A DNA stretch of 64,000 nt from Balaenoptera acutorostrata (taxonomy: Eukaryota > Chordata > Mammalia > Artiodactyla > Balaenopteridae), in NCBI RefSeq assembly GCF_949987535.1, contig NC_080067.1, positions 68,324,128 to 68,388,127 on the forward strand, written 5' to 3'. Positions within the stretch are counted from its first letter, which is position 1. Each line of letters opens with the position of its first letter. The position numbers and the translations under genes were made by a program. Under the pieces are notes generated by a model. It worked only from the letters and a program-made list of their open reading frames with translations, was not told the origin of the DNA and ran no database searches. Below, in pieces: positions 1 to 12,212 of this stretch.

Positions 1-339
1 GGTTTTTTTTTCTTTCAGGAATATTTTCTGTTATTCCCAAAAATATCCCAGAGATAAGTTTTTCTTTTTTTATATGACTTGAAAAGGAAATATTTCCAAC
101 TTTATTTAATTTATTGACTGGCTGAGAATGCAATAATTTCTTTATTAAATCAGAGCATCCAACATAGAAGACAAGATCTAGTCTAGATTATCACCAAATT
201 AGAATCTATTTATTATTTCTTCATTTTTATCAGTTTCTTTCTTTCCTTTAATTTTTCCTGATTCCTTAGCATGTTTTCTTCTGGGCTGTGTCTGAAATGA
301 ATACAGTATTTGTTTTGGAGATCTCAGAAATACCAGCAG

Positions 340-711
340 TCATAGTATATTCCTGAGTGCCAAGGGGAAGGGAGATCTCAGGGGTCCTTTTCTGAGCTCT
401 TCTTGGTCCTTTTCTCCTTCCTTCATCCAGTCATACACACATACTCCTAGATCCAGGATTGGATATTTTTCCTGAACCATAGTGCAAATAGTATGGCTTC
501 CTTCTCTCTTGACTGTTTCTGAACGCTGAAGACCAGATTGTACTAGATCCTGCTTTTGCTTAGGAGAAGTTCCAACATGTGTGTTCTTACTCTCTTTCCC
601 CTCCTGGTCTCTTTCCCCACTTTTTGTACTCTCTGGGTTCCAGTAGGGGCAGAAGGGACAGGGTAGTGTCCTCAGCAATGTAAGAAAGTTTGAGGCTGTG
701 GAACTAGGCAT
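340..711 (-). other. Unidentified 123-codon ORF, intronic and antisense
   Basis: An open frame with ATG, low in simple repeats, rich in Lys, Glu, Ser and Arg, and unlike the L1 or SINE translations elsewhere in the window. Downstream in minus-strand order (339 to about 200) more Lys/Glu-rich codons follow the stop. That would fit a decayed retrocopy of a gene for a disordered protein, but I do not recognise the family. No poly-A tail or target-site duplication was identified. A chance ORF is the main alternative. Confidence 0.2.
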
Positions 712-1254
712 TGGGTCACATGTTCCCTTTTGTGTTCTAGATTCAGTGCTCTTGTGCTTGCTTACTTCTCATCATACTGGTTTTTCTTTTTCATCATAAT
801 GTTAAGATTCTATATATGCGCCTGAGCTTATGAGTAAAGAGGTCAAATAGGCCATTTGATCAACTTTGATTCTTTGTGTCTAGGTCATCTTTCAATTTCC
901 TTCCATTGCAAACATGCAATGATTAAAGATTTATTAGATATAAAAATTCTGTGTTTCTTAAATACTTCAGTGTAATCACGCTTAAATATAGAGTTACATT
1001 TTTTCTTAGAGTTTCCATAGATAATAAGATTAAAAATGATCAATTCCCTAGACTCAATTGAAGCAGAGGGATTTAAAAATTATGTAGCTTCATTCCAGTA
1101 TGATATCTTTCTCCCTAAACTGGGCACTCTCTTTATGCCATTTTCTTTGACATTTGGTTCCATTTGCATCTAGAGTCTTCTCTTCTACATTCCCAAATTT
1201 TCAAAATATTTGTGATGTTGAGATTGCTTTTAAGAATGCTCAGATTGTGCATAA

Positions 1255-2690
1255 CACAGATACCGTCTTAAAAAAAAAAAAAAGAATTTACCTGGAACAA
1301 AATGTAGAGCATAAACAAAGATAAAAACTTAGAAAATATGAGAGGAGAATAGAAAAGAAGCTTCAACATATACCTGACCATTGTTCCAAAATTGAAGACT
1401 AGAGAACATGGCTAATAATTTTCCTGAATTAAAGGAAGACAGAAATTATCAGAAAGAAAACTCTTGGTGCACAACAGAACAAATCATAACAAGCCTACAC
1501 CTATGAGTTTGATTATACTAAGAGTGACAGTGGCATAGCATTGCATACTGCACTGAGCGTCTCACATAGGAGTTCTGCTTCTAGCAATGGCAATGAGGAC
1601 AGCTGGGAAATCTGGATAATTTGTTAACAAAATTTATATGAAAACATCGGAGAGCTACCAAGGGGATGAGGATCTGTGGTACCAAGATCCAGGCAGAGGA
1701 GAGAGGAACAGAAGCTGGCTCTTCCTGTTGAGATAATTGCCAACTCTGAAAAACAGCAGCTGAGGGGTTGAGAAGCTGAGCAAAACTTCAGAGCGATTCG
1801 TGATGTTGCTGCAGTTGAGTTCAAGGATCACACAAAAAGAGGGGCGCTAAATATTCCAGGCTTTTGATTGAGCTGTGAAGAGCTGCACCCTAAGAATAAT
1901 GCTGAATTAGAACACATGTAGGTTCATCATGGTTAAACTGCTGAAAACTAGAGACAAAAAAAATCGTTAATGTCATTATGAAAGAAAAAAACCCCTTCAA
2001 AATAGTAACAATTAACCTTACAGCTTACTTCTAAACAGAAATAATGGAAGCCAAAGACAACAGAATTGTGAAAGGACAGAAGGAAAACATCTATTAATAT
2101 AGAATTCTATATACAACAAAAATACCTTTTGAAAATGAAAGTGTTATAGAAATATATTCTAAGAAACACAAACTGAGAGAATTCATCATTAGCAGACCTG
2201 CACTAAACAAATAACAAAAGCTGTTCTTTAGGTAAAAGGAAAATGATTGAGGTGGAAAAGCTGATATGTGGGTAAGTGAATATAGAATATAATCAATATG
2301 TGTGAGGATTGAATAAAACATGAAGAAAAATGAAGAGAAAAATATATGAAAACAATACTACATAATTGGAGAAAAGGGTAAATAAGGTTAAAGTGTTCTA
2401 AAGTCCTTGCACTGTCTAGAAGGTGGTAAATTTATTAATTTATATTATAATTTAATAATTTGAAGATGCAGATTGTAATCTCTAAACCCATACTTAGTAT
2501 ATAATAGTAAAAACATATATAACTAACAAGGTAATAAATGGTGTCATGATTAAAAATACAATTTAAAAAAAGTCAAAAGGAGCAAAAGGAATTAAGAATA
2601 GTTAAGACAAGGAGAAAGATAATAAGTGATAAATTTAAAAATATATCAGTAATTACATTAAATAGCAAACAACTAAAACAAACAAACAAA
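1255..2690 (+). repeat. Old L1/HAL1-type LINE fragment (ORF1 to inter-ORF region)
   Basis: Between about 2,040 and 2,250 the text follows the L1/HAL1 ORF1 3' region: 'atggaagccaaagacaacag', an AGAATTCTATAT motif, then 'cttta ggtaaaaggaaaatg'. The 5' part is diverged and the boundary approximate. It ends near an AAAC microsatellite (2,678-2,694). No intact ORF remains. Confidence 0.5.
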
Positions 2691-2694
2691 CAGA

Positions 2695-3840
2695 ACATAA
2701 TCTAGTACTCAGCCAATTTCAAGTAACTTCTTCCACTTCTAGGGTGGTCACTTAGACACTCAATACTGGCCTCCAGATACCTTTTATATTATAATATTTT
2801 CTGATTGAGTACATTGGTTTTATAGTCAGTCCTCTTATTTTCATATATTATACTGTCTCTTATGAGGGTTAAATTATAAACACAGTACATACTCTGAAAT
2901 TAATTTTAACTCAATACCACAACCATTATTATACTATGATCACTGTTACCTCTGTATCATAAGTCATAGAATTTCATACCCAGCAGTAATATTACATTAC
3001 TAGGATATATATGTATTTCCATTCATATGTAAGAATTCTTTTATAATGTAAAATCCTTTTTACTATGGCAGGAACCACACTGCTTTTTCTCTGTAGGGCA
3101 TACTGATCAGTGTGTAATGGACATCTTTTTTGGTTAAAATTTGGCTTTATTATCTTTTTGTGAATCTTTTAAAATCAGAAATGATAGGAAATTCTGTTTT
3201 TGAAGATCTACCTTTATTTTCATAATTTGGTCTCTGCTCACACAGTTTCATTTCAATTTGATAGTGCATATATATTTTTGCAGTACTAGAAAGAGATATA
3301 AAATATCTCAAGGGTTTTTGTAGTATATTTAATGATTTGTCATTTTGCTTATACAACAGTAGCCATAATTTCAGTTTATTTTGAAAATAGGTCCAGAGTT
3401 TACTTGAACTATAATCGTAATTTTGAACATTGTTTAAAAATAAGTGCTTAAATAAATGCTGTTATTATGTGTGAATTATATCTCAGAGCCATTATAAAAC
3501 AAAATAGGTGCTGTATGTAGATGATCTTGACCACTTCAAGCTTATATCACTGTAAGCAGAGATCCAAAAAGAAGCCATTATTCAGATAACTTGAATTATA
3601 TATAAATCTGAACCAAAAATATTTCTCTTAAATCTAAAGTGAACCTGAAGTGGCTTTTTGATAGCCAGAGTATTTGTTTAACCTTGTTGTTCAACATCAG
3701 GATTATTATTTGTGAAACAGAAAGATTTTAATTATCAGCCATGGTTGAGGAACTTAATGTTTTGAGTTTTCTCATCATTTTCTTGGTAAGTGCAAGTTAA
3801 AATTTTAAACATCAAAGCTAGGTGAAAAATGGGGCCATGC
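2695..3840. other. Intronic sequence with no recognised feature
   Basis: AT-rich VPS8 intron. I see no exon, clear repeat family or RNA gene. Small minus-strand ORFs here have no recognisable product. Confidence 0.4.
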
Positions 3841-3950
3841 CTTTTTTATTTTATCTAACTGCTATATTGAGATATAATTCACGTACCATAAAATTCACCA
3901 TTTTAAAGAGTATGGTAGTTTTCAATATATTCACAGAGTTTAATTAAGCC
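3841..3950 (-). repeat. Old L1 3'-end fragment
   Basis: Contains the L1M 3'UTR signature read antisense: 'attgagatataattcacgta' followed by 'aaattcaccattttaaagag'. Short and 5'-truncated. Confidence 0.6.
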
Positions 3951-4212
3951 ATGTCTTTTTAAAGGAAATATTTACAAACTGTGATACTTGTATCAGGAAA
4001 CAGAGCATTTTGAACATAATTTCTTGAAGATCATTTGAACTTTTTTTGAGCAGTGAAATAACTTTCATTTTGCACACAATTCAGCATCTATGATAGTAGC
4101 CAGACATGTAACACGTTCTCAATAAATTTTAATTAAATAAGTGAAATTTGGTAAAAAAAAAAAAATAGTGGATTATCTCTAAAGGTCATATTTTCCAGGT
4201 CATATGGAGCCC

Positions 4213-4327
4213 TTTTTTTTTTTTAAACTTTTTATTTTATATTGGAGTTCAGGTGATTAAAAATGTTGTGTTAATTTCAGGTGTACAGCAAGGTGATTCA
4301 GCTCTACATTTACATGTATCTATTCTT
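4213..4327 (-). repeat. L1 3'-end fragment, artiodactyl/cetacean type
   Basis: A T-rich start (poly-A of a minus-strand element) is followed by 'ttaatttcaggtgtacagca' and 'aggtgattcag', the antisense 3' terminus of the L1 family also seen at 37,745 and 52,520. Confidence 0.75.
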
Positions 4328-4329
4328 TT

Positions 4330-5885
4330 GAACTTTGTTTTTAATTTTATAAATAAAGAGGCCAGCCGAAATCAACTTTGGATTTATTAAATCCCACTTA
4401 TATCTAGTGGGGGGTTGTTTATTTGGTTCTGGTTGTATATTTAGTGTACGCTGGCAAATGTTAGGATTGACGCTCTTGCTCCCTTCAGACAGTCTCTGAA
4501 TTTGTAATTATCTCATAAGCTGAGTTCTTCACATTTTTTAATTGTAAAACTGATAGTGCAAAAAGTGAATTTGGTCATTTTTTTCTATCAATTTGAAGTT
4601 ATGTGTGATAAACTCCAAATAATGTCTTTAATATGAGTATTAATATAAAGTGAAGTTATGTAGAAGACCTTTTTGTTGGCCCTCTGTTATTCAGAATTTA
4701 TTTATTCAGGATTTTTCTATTATACTGGTTATAAGGAGGCTAAGCTTGAAGCGATAAACATCAGTTTTGACATTAGCCGTTCCAGGAAACAAAGTCAGCA
4801 CCCTGGAGTATAATGCCTAAGTACAGAAAGAAACACAAGAGCCAAAACCATTTTCTTTTTGTATGTACTTTTCTTTTTCCCTCCTTCTCTGATGATCTAA
4901 TAAATATTTTCCCAGAATGATGAGAACATGTCTTAAAATTTTGTTTTATTTTTATTTTAAGGTAGAGATGCAGATAGGAGTTGCTGAGTTATATTTTTCT
5001 TGCTTCTTTATTATAGCCTCTTACTGGTTAAGAAAGAAGCATATAGTTTTGCCATTAATCTTACCAGCATTGCATGCTGTAGTTTGTCACAGGAGTGCCT
5101 TGTTTGTCAACTTTTATGCTCTGTTTACTGAATTTGTAGCTCTTTAATTTTCCTCCCCAGGGCTTTTTGTGCTGAACTGAAATATATAATTATCTTTCCT
5201 AGCATGTTGTTTTTAACAACACATTACAGAGTGCAAGGGCTAGCAAATATGACATTTTCTTTAAGTTCATTAGAGTTACTTTGTTACTCTTATTTTATCT
5301 TTCTTACAGTAAGGCTTCATTAATCTCAGTTCCTTTTGCTTGGCTAGTAATTGGTAATCACAAAAATGTAATGGACTGTTGATTAAAATGAAAGTAACAT
5401 GAAAAATACTCTGATAAATATAAAGCGAAGGGGAAAATGATGCAATAGTTACACTTGTGGATATGAGAAAAATATAAATGGATATGGATTTCCCCCCAGG
5501 ATATTGCAAATACTGTTTATTGAAAAGCAACATGGCGTTCTATGCAGTTGTAGCCAGTCCATTTATTATTTGTCCCCCTTCTAGGACTTCAGATGAGGCA
5601 AGACCCCATCCCATTGCTTTCAGAATCTTCCTTGTCTTTTTTGTGGAACTTGTCATGAAAGATCACACCTGTGGATGAACCATCTACCACTTTTCACAAT
5701 TGACATGATGCACATATATAGAGATTATACATTTAGCAAATAAATAAATAAACAATCGATCCTAACAGGCAAATAGAATTAGCACAGTTTTTGTATTTGA
5801 AAAAAGAGAGAATTAAAGAATCAGTGAATGATATAAGTCAATACACTGTATAAATGGAAACATGGAAAACATTTAATTTTGCCAG
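4330..5885. other. Intronic sequence with no recognised feature
   Basis: No exon, RNA gene or confidently named repeat. A plus-strand 76-codon ORF at 4,917 and overlapping opposite-strand ORFs around 5,276-5,678 are of chance length and have no recognisable domain. Confidence 0.4.
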
Positions 5886-5889
5886 TCAT

Positions 5890-6400
5890 CAAAGAATTGA
5901 AAACAGTGATGTTGTTTAATTTATACATTAAACTATATGGGAAAAAACTAAAGACAGTTGTCTGTTGAAACTGTTGAAATTATACATTACTGATGGCTGT
6001 GTAAATTGGTGCTATGATGATTTTTGAAGATAATTTAGTAATACATTTTAAGTGCCACAAAATTTTTTGTATCTTTTGACTTTAAATAAATTTCTAAAAG
6101 TAGAATGACTAAGGTATTAAGCCCCCAAATGGAAAGACTATATATGTAGATGTTCATTGTGGCCTCACTCATAATAGTGAAATAGTGGAAATAAGTGATA
6201 CATTACAGGAATAGTTATATAAATTCTGATGTTTCAGCATATTGAAACATTGTAGTTAGACAAAATGGTAATTTTAAAGAGTTAAGTAGCAGCTTAGGAC
6301 AATGCTTATATAATATTGGGTGAAAACAAAATTCAGATTATGTCTATGGTGAATAGAACTCTAAAATTATTTCTGGACTCTTTGCAGAAGAAATACAAAA
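5890..6400 (+). repeat. Diverged L1/HAL1 3' region
   Basis: Follows the LINE motif order of a 'ttcattgtggcctcactcat' stretch, an 'attctgatgtttcagcata' stretch and an 'aatgcttatataatattggg' stretch seen in old L1 3' ends. Highly diverged; boundaries are approximate. Confidence 0.4.
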
Positions 6401-6714
6401 TAAATAAAACTCAGTTATTGAGTGTGGTAGCATTTGATTAATTAGTTTTTTTGTTTCTGCAGTAAAATAGTTTTCAGACATATTTTTAAAACATTGAACG
6501 TTTTCTTCTTCCTCTCCCATCAATAATCACTACCTAAACCCTTTGGGAAGCAAGGGGCAAGAACTAGATAAAGAAGCAGATTGGCCTTGCAGATCAGATG
6601 GGAATACTTAGATACCAGGAAAGAGGAAAGGATAAATTGTGAATAGTCTATTTAATTTTTTTTTTTTACTTCATCCTAGTCTCCATACTACCCGCACCCA
6701 TATCAGTGTTGTCT

Positions 6715-6850
6715 TTAAGAAGCAGTGTGTCATAATGGATTCAGCACAGGGTTTAGGTCAGAAGGCTGATGCAAATTCTGAATCTATCACTTGTTAGCTA
6801 ACTGATTTTCAGTAAATAATTTAACTTACTCAACATTTTTTATTTGTAAA
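6715..6850 (+). repeat. MIR-type SINE
   Basis: Reads like MIR core: '...cataatggattcagcacagg', then 'tctgaatctatcacttgtta gct' and a degenerate 'ttaacttactcaacattttt' end. Old and diverged, 0.2 kb before VPS8 exon 1 of the window. Confidence 0.5.
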
Positions 6851-7048
6851 AAGTAGTATTGGGTGAATTAATTAGGATAGTATATATAAGAGATTTTTCA
6901 AAATATAAAGCTCTTTGCAAATTTTGTTACTGTTTTTAATAAACTTGCATGTAAGTTGAAATAGGAAAAAGATGAGATATACTTAGTAGACGGAATTTAA
7001 TGGATGTTTGGAATGTTCCTAAAAGTATTTTTCCCCGTTCTGTTGCAG

Positions 7049-7271
7049 GGATCTTTTATTTAGCCAGGTGTATGACAAATTAAGTGAGAATTCAGTGGCC
7101 AAAGGAGTGTTTTTGGAGTGCCTTGAACCATATATTTTAAGTGATAAATTGGTGGGGATCACACCCCAGGTAATGAAAGACTTGATTGTTCATTTCCAAG
7201 ATAAAAAATTAATGGAAAATGTGGAAGCCCTCATTGTACATATGGATATCACCAGCCTAGATATTCAGCAG
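7049..7271 (+). CDS. VPS8: VPS8 exon 1 of window (223 bp)
   Basis: The acceptor is 'ctgttgcag' and the donor 'cag|gtgag'. The exon opens with one base that completes a codon from an upstream exon outside the window, then encodes 74 residues beginning DLLFSQVYDK and ending SLDIQQ. This is the start of the Vps8 core domain, a helical-repeat region. It is the longest coding exon here. A GTG at 7,068 is an internal Val codon, not a start; there is no initiating Met. It ends in phase 0. Confidence 0.96.
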
Positions 7272-7439
7272 GTGAGTTTATAGGCAGTCTACTAATTTAT
7301 GGAATAAACATCATTCCTTTATTGAATATATTTACCTGACTCATCGGGCCTTACTCTGTCTTTCATCAACCCTAATTATTTTTTAGCACTTTTTGGTACA
7401 AGGTCTCATAAACTTATATTTGTCAATATATTTCTTAGG

Positions 7440-7566
7440 AGTGTTCTTTACTTAAAGCTAGATTAGGAACTCCTGCAAGCCAGTAGTCTTCGGTTTCCTT
7501 GACATCCCCCAGAGCTCTTAGCATAGGGTTTATATTTGGTAGTTGCTCGGTAAATGCTTATTGGTC
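7440..7566 (+). repeat. L2 3'-end fragment
   Basis: Matches the L2 tail pattern of 'gaactcctgcaagccagtag', '...agagctcttagcatagggtt' and '...agttgctcggtaaatgctta'. Diverged, same strand as VPS8. Confidence 0.55.
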
Positions 7567-7569
7567 TAT

Positions 7570-8440
7570 CCTTCTTCATCAGTTTGTTTGTTCACTACTA
7601 CAATTTTCATCCTGCAAGTGAATTTCAACTATAAGCACTTCCACGTGAAAAATAGAATATTTTTACTTTTGAGAGTATGATGCCATTTTTTTGAAAAGCT
7701 AGTTTATATGTCCAGAGTTGATAACTTTCATACACTAAGTTTTGAAATGCAGGGCATAGTATAAGAAGCAAACTTCAGGACATCTTAGCATGATCAGCCA
7801 GCTCATTGATAATATACCTCCAGTATATCTGAGGTCTCCACATAAGTTTTAAGTCCTTAACTGAGGAGCAATATGTATCTGACCTAAGACACTTCACTCT
7901 TAACTCTTCTTTTAACTCTTCAGTCCTAATGCTGAGCAAAGGCACAAAGGTACCAAGGTGCTGAGCCCTACTGAGCTAAAATACGGTGACTTACAAACTT
8001 AGAAGGACCAAAGGTTTTTTGTTTGTTTGTTTTTAATGTGCAAAATCACACGGAAATGAAGGGTTTGGAAAATGGGTATTGTTTTCTTCATGGAAGTTCT
8101 TTATGAATGGCTGTAAGTTTGCAAAGGCCAGGTCCTCTTTGCATATGCCTTTCTGTCATGTGGGTAATTTGGCATAATCTTCATGTCTGACAATAGGTCT
8201 GATGATTTGAGAGCATGTTATCAATCTAGCTTTATTTACTATCACTGATATAAGAGAAATTTCTAATTTCTTCTCCTTCCAACATTTTTAGCTTTTTCTC
8301 CAACACTAGGTAAATATTCTCTGCTCTTTTTCATGTTAAAATAACAGTTTAAACAATCTCCCCGTCAGATTCCCTTCTCTCCGTATCAAGCCTTCCCCTC
8401 CTTCCCTTTTGGTTACTGCCATATCACATTTCCCACTTGC
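7570..8440. other. Intronic sequence with no recognised feature
   Basis: No exon or clear repeat. Contains a short (GTTT)n run near 8,018-8,032. Confidence 0.4.
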
Positions 8441-8448
8441 AGCCAGAT

Positions 8449-8536
8449 CCCTCCCTCCCTCCCTCCCTCCCTCCTTCCCTCCTTTCTTCCTTCCTTCCTT
8501 CCTCCACACCTTTCCCTCTTTCTTTCTTTCCCACAT
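8449..8536 (+). repeat. Pyrimidine microsatellite (CCCT)n / (CCTT)n
   Basis: Runs of CCCT then CTTC/CCTT units make a nearly pure homopyrimidine tract about 88 bp long. The minus-strand ORF across it (Lys/Gly/Glu-rich) is an artefact of the repeat. Confidence 0.9.
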
Positions 8537-8539
8537 TTC

Positions 8540-8965
8540 TTGAAAGCATTCTCTAGGTTGCCTCTTCCATTTCATTCACATCCTAATAATTCTTCAGCTT
8601 TACTTTCACTAGAGTCTGTAATGACCTCCAATGCTTTAGTGACCCTGGTGGACAAGGCTTACCATAAGGCTTACATTAGCAAAAAAAAGTTTGACAATAA
8701 ACAGACAAACAAGTAAACAAGCCAGAAATATCCAAAACAAGTATTATGTTAAAAGTCAAACAGGCAGTATGATAAAGAGAGAATGAGAGTCTATCTTAGA
8801 TGGGTCAGTTATAGAAAACCAAGAAAGTAACATTGAGTCTGATCAAATCTGGAATCTGAATGACAAGAAGGAATCAGTAGTGCAAAAATCTTGGAGGAGA
8901 AGATTGTTACAGGTAAAAACAGCAGCTAATGCAAAAAAAAAAAAAAAAGATATGCGTTGGGTGCT
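8540..8965. other. Intronic sequence with no recognised feature
   Basis: No exon or confidently named repeat; includes a 17-A run at about 8,933-8,949. Confidence 0.4.
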
Positions 8966-8969
8966 AAAA

Positions 8970-9560
8970 GTTACAGATAAAAGACAAAGAGAGCTTGGCT
9001 GAAAGAGAGAGGTAGCCCTTTCAGGGCAAGGTACAGATTTTTCCTTTTTATTCTGAGTGCTATAGGAAATCATTAAAAGGTTTTAAGTGAGATCACTCTG
9101 ATTTGCCTATAGATAACAGAATGAGGGGTGGGGGCCAAGTACAGAAGAAGCAAGGAGATTGGTTAAGAGCTGGTCCAGGAGGTAGTCCTGGCCAGAGATG
9201 ATAGTGGTGAGATGGAGAGAGATGGCCTGACTTTGGATACATTTTGGAGGTAGAACTGATTTGCTGATGAATTGGACCTGAAGGTGTGGAAAGAGAGAAT
9301 TTAAGGCTGTTGCCTAATTTTTTGGCTTGAAAAACAAGGTGGATAGTGATTCCTTTAAGAAGATTGGAAGACTGGGGTAGGTCTAAGTTTGGGAGACAAA
9401 ATCAGGAGTTGTATTTTGCCATTTTATTTTGATAGCTACTAGACGTTCAGGTGAAGATATCAAGTCAATGGTTGGATATATGGGTCAGAGGAGAGGTTAG
9501 GGCTGAAGCTGTAAAGAGATGTATGATCATGGCACTGGCTGAGAGGGCGGAAAGTGAGAG
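8970..9560 (+). repeat. Ancient interspersed repeat, family not assigned (copy 1 of 4)
   Basis: Shares a phrase order with 28,020-28,800, 47,340-47,870 and 57,040-57,960: 'aatcattaaaaggttttaag', 'gagatgatagtggtgagatg', 'tgctgatgaattggacctg', then 'gttggatatatgggtcagag'. These are recognisable as a mammalian-wide, L2-age repeat. I cannot name the family safely. Confidence 0.55.
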
Positions 9561-9599
9561 AAGAGAAGAGGTCCCAGAACATGCCTTTGTCTAGAAGGA

Positions 9600-10175
9600 C
9601 TCTCCCATGACACCTCACTTCCATTTTCCCTCAGACTAGTAGTTTGTTTTCCCTTTGGCTATTCCTTGTCATTCTCCTTTGTTGACCTCTACTCTTGCAC
9701 TTCGGTCTTCTCCTGTCACTCAGTAGTATAATATAGCTCTCATAGGAACAGTATATAGGGTACTCTATACTTAAGTCATCTCTATTCCTCTTCCTAATCC
9801 CTTCATCTCTATTCCTCATCCTTACTGCTCCTTCTGCCTGCAGAGCCCCTAGTTTCCACATCGGCTTTTGGCTCACATACATGTATCCGTTAGGTCCTAA
9901 CTTAAATATTGCTCCCTCAGGGATGACCTTCTGAATACTCCAGACCAAGTCAAGTTCCTTTATAGACTTACCACATTTGTAAATGAACTATTTGTGTAAT
10001 TGAGTATCTTCCCTAAGTCAAAATTCATGCACCATTTTGTGCCCCTTCTTTTGGTGAGTGTCCAGGATGAATGGAAGTTCTGTCAGGGTAGAGAATAGGT
10101 CTGGGTTTGTCTTACCTATCACTTTATCCACAGTGCCTAGGAGAGGACCTGAATATAGATGTTCAGTAAATATTT
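9600..10175 (+). repeat. L2-type LINE 3' region
   Basis: A pyrimidine-rich body followed by '...gtagagaataggtctgggtt', '...ccacagtgcctaggagagg' and 'gttcagtaaatatttgtaga', the standard L2 3' terminus. Minus-strand ORFs here are shadows. Confidence 0.55.
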
Positions 10176-10473
10176 GTAGAACTAGTGACCAAAGGTAAGA
10201 TGGATATGGAAAGGGGGAGGATAAAGAAGAAATAAAATCAGACATGGGAGGATGTTTAAAAGTAGCTATTGTACTGTTGAAAGTAACATTGAACCTACAA
10301 CAGATCTTACCCTGGCATTGTGTTTGAGTACTTCAATTTCAGTTTTTTTCAGAGAAGGAATAAGAAAAATTAGGAAAGAGAATTTAAGATCTTCCCCATT
10401 CTTAAAGCTTTGAGGAAAGTTATTGGTGAGATTTGCTCAATTGTGTGGACCAAGCAACTTTTCCTTTTTACAG

Positions 10474-10563
10474 GTAGTTCTCATGTGTTGGGAAAATCGG
10501 TTATATGATGCTATGATCTATGTCTACAACAGAGGCATGAATGAATTTATTAGTCCAATGGAG
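10474..10563 (+). CDS. VPS8: VPS8 exon 2 of window (90 bp)
   Basis: A pyrimidine-rich acceptor ('ttccttttta cag') precedes 30 in-frame codons, VVLMCWENRLYDAM...EFISPME, and the donor is 'gag|gtaaga'. The exon is symmetric, phase 0 to 0, so skipping it would remove 30 residues without a frameshift. The peptide follows directly on exon 1 in VPS8 homologues. The preceding intron is 3,202 bp and holds L2-type repeats and a CT-rich tract. Confidence 0.96.
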
Positions 10564-10569
10564 GTAAGA

Positions 10570-11980
10570 TACGTTCTAACTTATACGCATATTTAACACT
10601 GTCTATTAATGTTTTTTCCCTTCTCTCCATTTTCTTTGAATAGTTTGTTTTCATCCAATCACTTTAAAATTTCTTGTAGATTTATTAGACTTGCACCCAT
10701 TGTTGTTTAGGACTTTAGATAGTCTTTAGTTTTATACCTTCTACCATTGCTTTCTTTTTTATCTGCATAAATAGGTATTTAAATCTCAGGGAACGATAGA
10801 TAAAATTAAAAGCCCATTAGACTTTAAGATTTTTTCTAAAAAATTTTGATATTATTATAGCTTTTCCAAAAGGTTTAAGAAATTCATTATATATATTTAC
10901 TGTATAGAGTAATGGCACTATTGAGTAATATTATTTTGTAGATATATTCTTCTAGGGGAAGGTCCTGAAAATGGTGGGAGGTCATGATTTGCCAATTGCT
11001 AATTTGTTGCTTTTCCTATTTCAGAATTTTATAGCATTTATTATAATTTCTTATTCTCCTTACCATTAGAAGAGAGCATCTAAAAAGCATTTGGGCTTAT
11101 TTTAAAAAGAACCAAACCCATCTTCATCTTGTTATTTCCCTTAAATTTATAGACAGAATTATGGGTTATGGATTGTGGATGCATGTCGTGCCCTGCCAGC
11201 CCATTGCTTTATTACAGTGACTTCATTACCTGGATCAGAAGACCCAGGCTTCTCCTGAAGGCATCCAGTCAACTTTTTTGCGTATTTAATGGACATCCAA
11301 AACCATCTTCAGTATTAAGTCAGCAGTCATTCTATGATATTTCAGTCTTCTTTAAATATATTTAGCTTGGTAGGTGAATATCCCTCTAATTCATAACTCC
11401 TTCAGTTTTGGCTGTACTTCTTGTCTCTTGGTCATTTTCCAAATGAGTGCCACAGCCCTCCCCACTGGTTTTGACCTTGACTGTCTGTATTTCAGATAAG
11501 TATTTTTAACATTTGCACACCTCTTAGCTGACTCTTCAGTGAGGTCCATGACCTGCGCGCATGCAAAAATGTTCTCCATCCCACTATTAAACCACAATTA
11601 GGAAGAATTAATGCAGTTTCTAGTTTCTCTGAAAATAATCTGTGAAAACAGATTCTAATTTGATGCATTCTATGTTGATTAAAATGGTTGTGGGGTTTTT
11701 GTTATTGTTGCTTTTGAAGTTTTTGTTTTGTGTGGATTTTTTATTCCTCAAAATCTGGTTTGCATTTATAGCTATGCATCTCAGATGGAACACTTTTCTA
11801 TTGACGTTGCCTTGTTTTGTGTTAAGAGTAGTTTTCAAGTTAATGACTTTCAGCAGGAGCTTGGTATTTGTTATTAAATAGTCATTTGGAGATTTTAGCA
11901 GTGGGAAGTTAGATGCATCCTGTGATTGCTATTTTATAATTCTCTGCCTATAAAAGAGATCACTATTCAGTGTTTAAAGT
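10570..11980. other. Intronic sequence with no recognised feature
   Basis: The intron after exon 2. No exon, RNA gene or clear repeat; the overlapping plus and minus ORFs at 11,620-11,881 are AT-rich chance frames. Confidence 0.4.
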
Positions 11981-11987
11981 TTAGTTA

Positions 11988-12015
11988 TTTCAGTTTAAAG
12001 AGATTTAAACTGAAA
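11988..12015. repeat. Perfect inverted repeat, 12-bp arms, 4-nt loop
   Basis: The arm 'tttcagtttaaa' and its exact complement 'tttaaactgaaa' flank a GAGA loop. Lies directly upstream of the 42-bp direct repeat copy at 12,023. Confidence 0.9.
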
Positions 12016-12022
12016 ATCACAG

Positions 12023-12064
12023 TGATTTACCAGTGATCCTACTAAAACAGTTCATGTCCACATT
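12023..12064 (+). repeat. 42-bp direct repeat, left copy
   Basis: Matches 12,946-12,987 at 40 of 42 positions, with core 'agtgatccta' and 'aaaacagttcatgtccacat'. The two copies flank an L1 tail and an LTR. Confidence 0.9.
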
Positions 12065-12109
12065 TAGTCATTTCAGTTTCAGGTCCAAATTAAAAGAATC
12101 TGAAAAAGA

Positions 12110-12212
12110 ATAGATATATGTATAACTAAATCTTTTTGCTGTACACCTGAAACTAACACAACATTGTAAATCAACTATACTCCAATATAAAATAAAAATT
12201 AAAAAAAAAAAA
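12110..12212 (+). repeat. L1 3' terminus with poly-A tail
   Basis: Sense-strand L1 end: 'gctgtacacctgaaactaac', 'acaacattgtaaatcaacta', 'tactccaatataaaataaa', then A12. Extremely 5'-truncated. Confidence 0.8.

Noticed and set aside
1..7048. Search for the VPS8 exon preceding 7,049
   Set aside because: No sequence encoding the expected upstream segment with AG/GT borders and matching phase was found, so the exon is taken to lie left of the window.
7068..7283. A GTG-initiated 71-residue ORF as a separate small gene
   Set aside because: It is the body of a VPS8 exon. The frame extends upstream to the acceptor at 7,048, and the final residues run past the donor at 7,271 into the intron.
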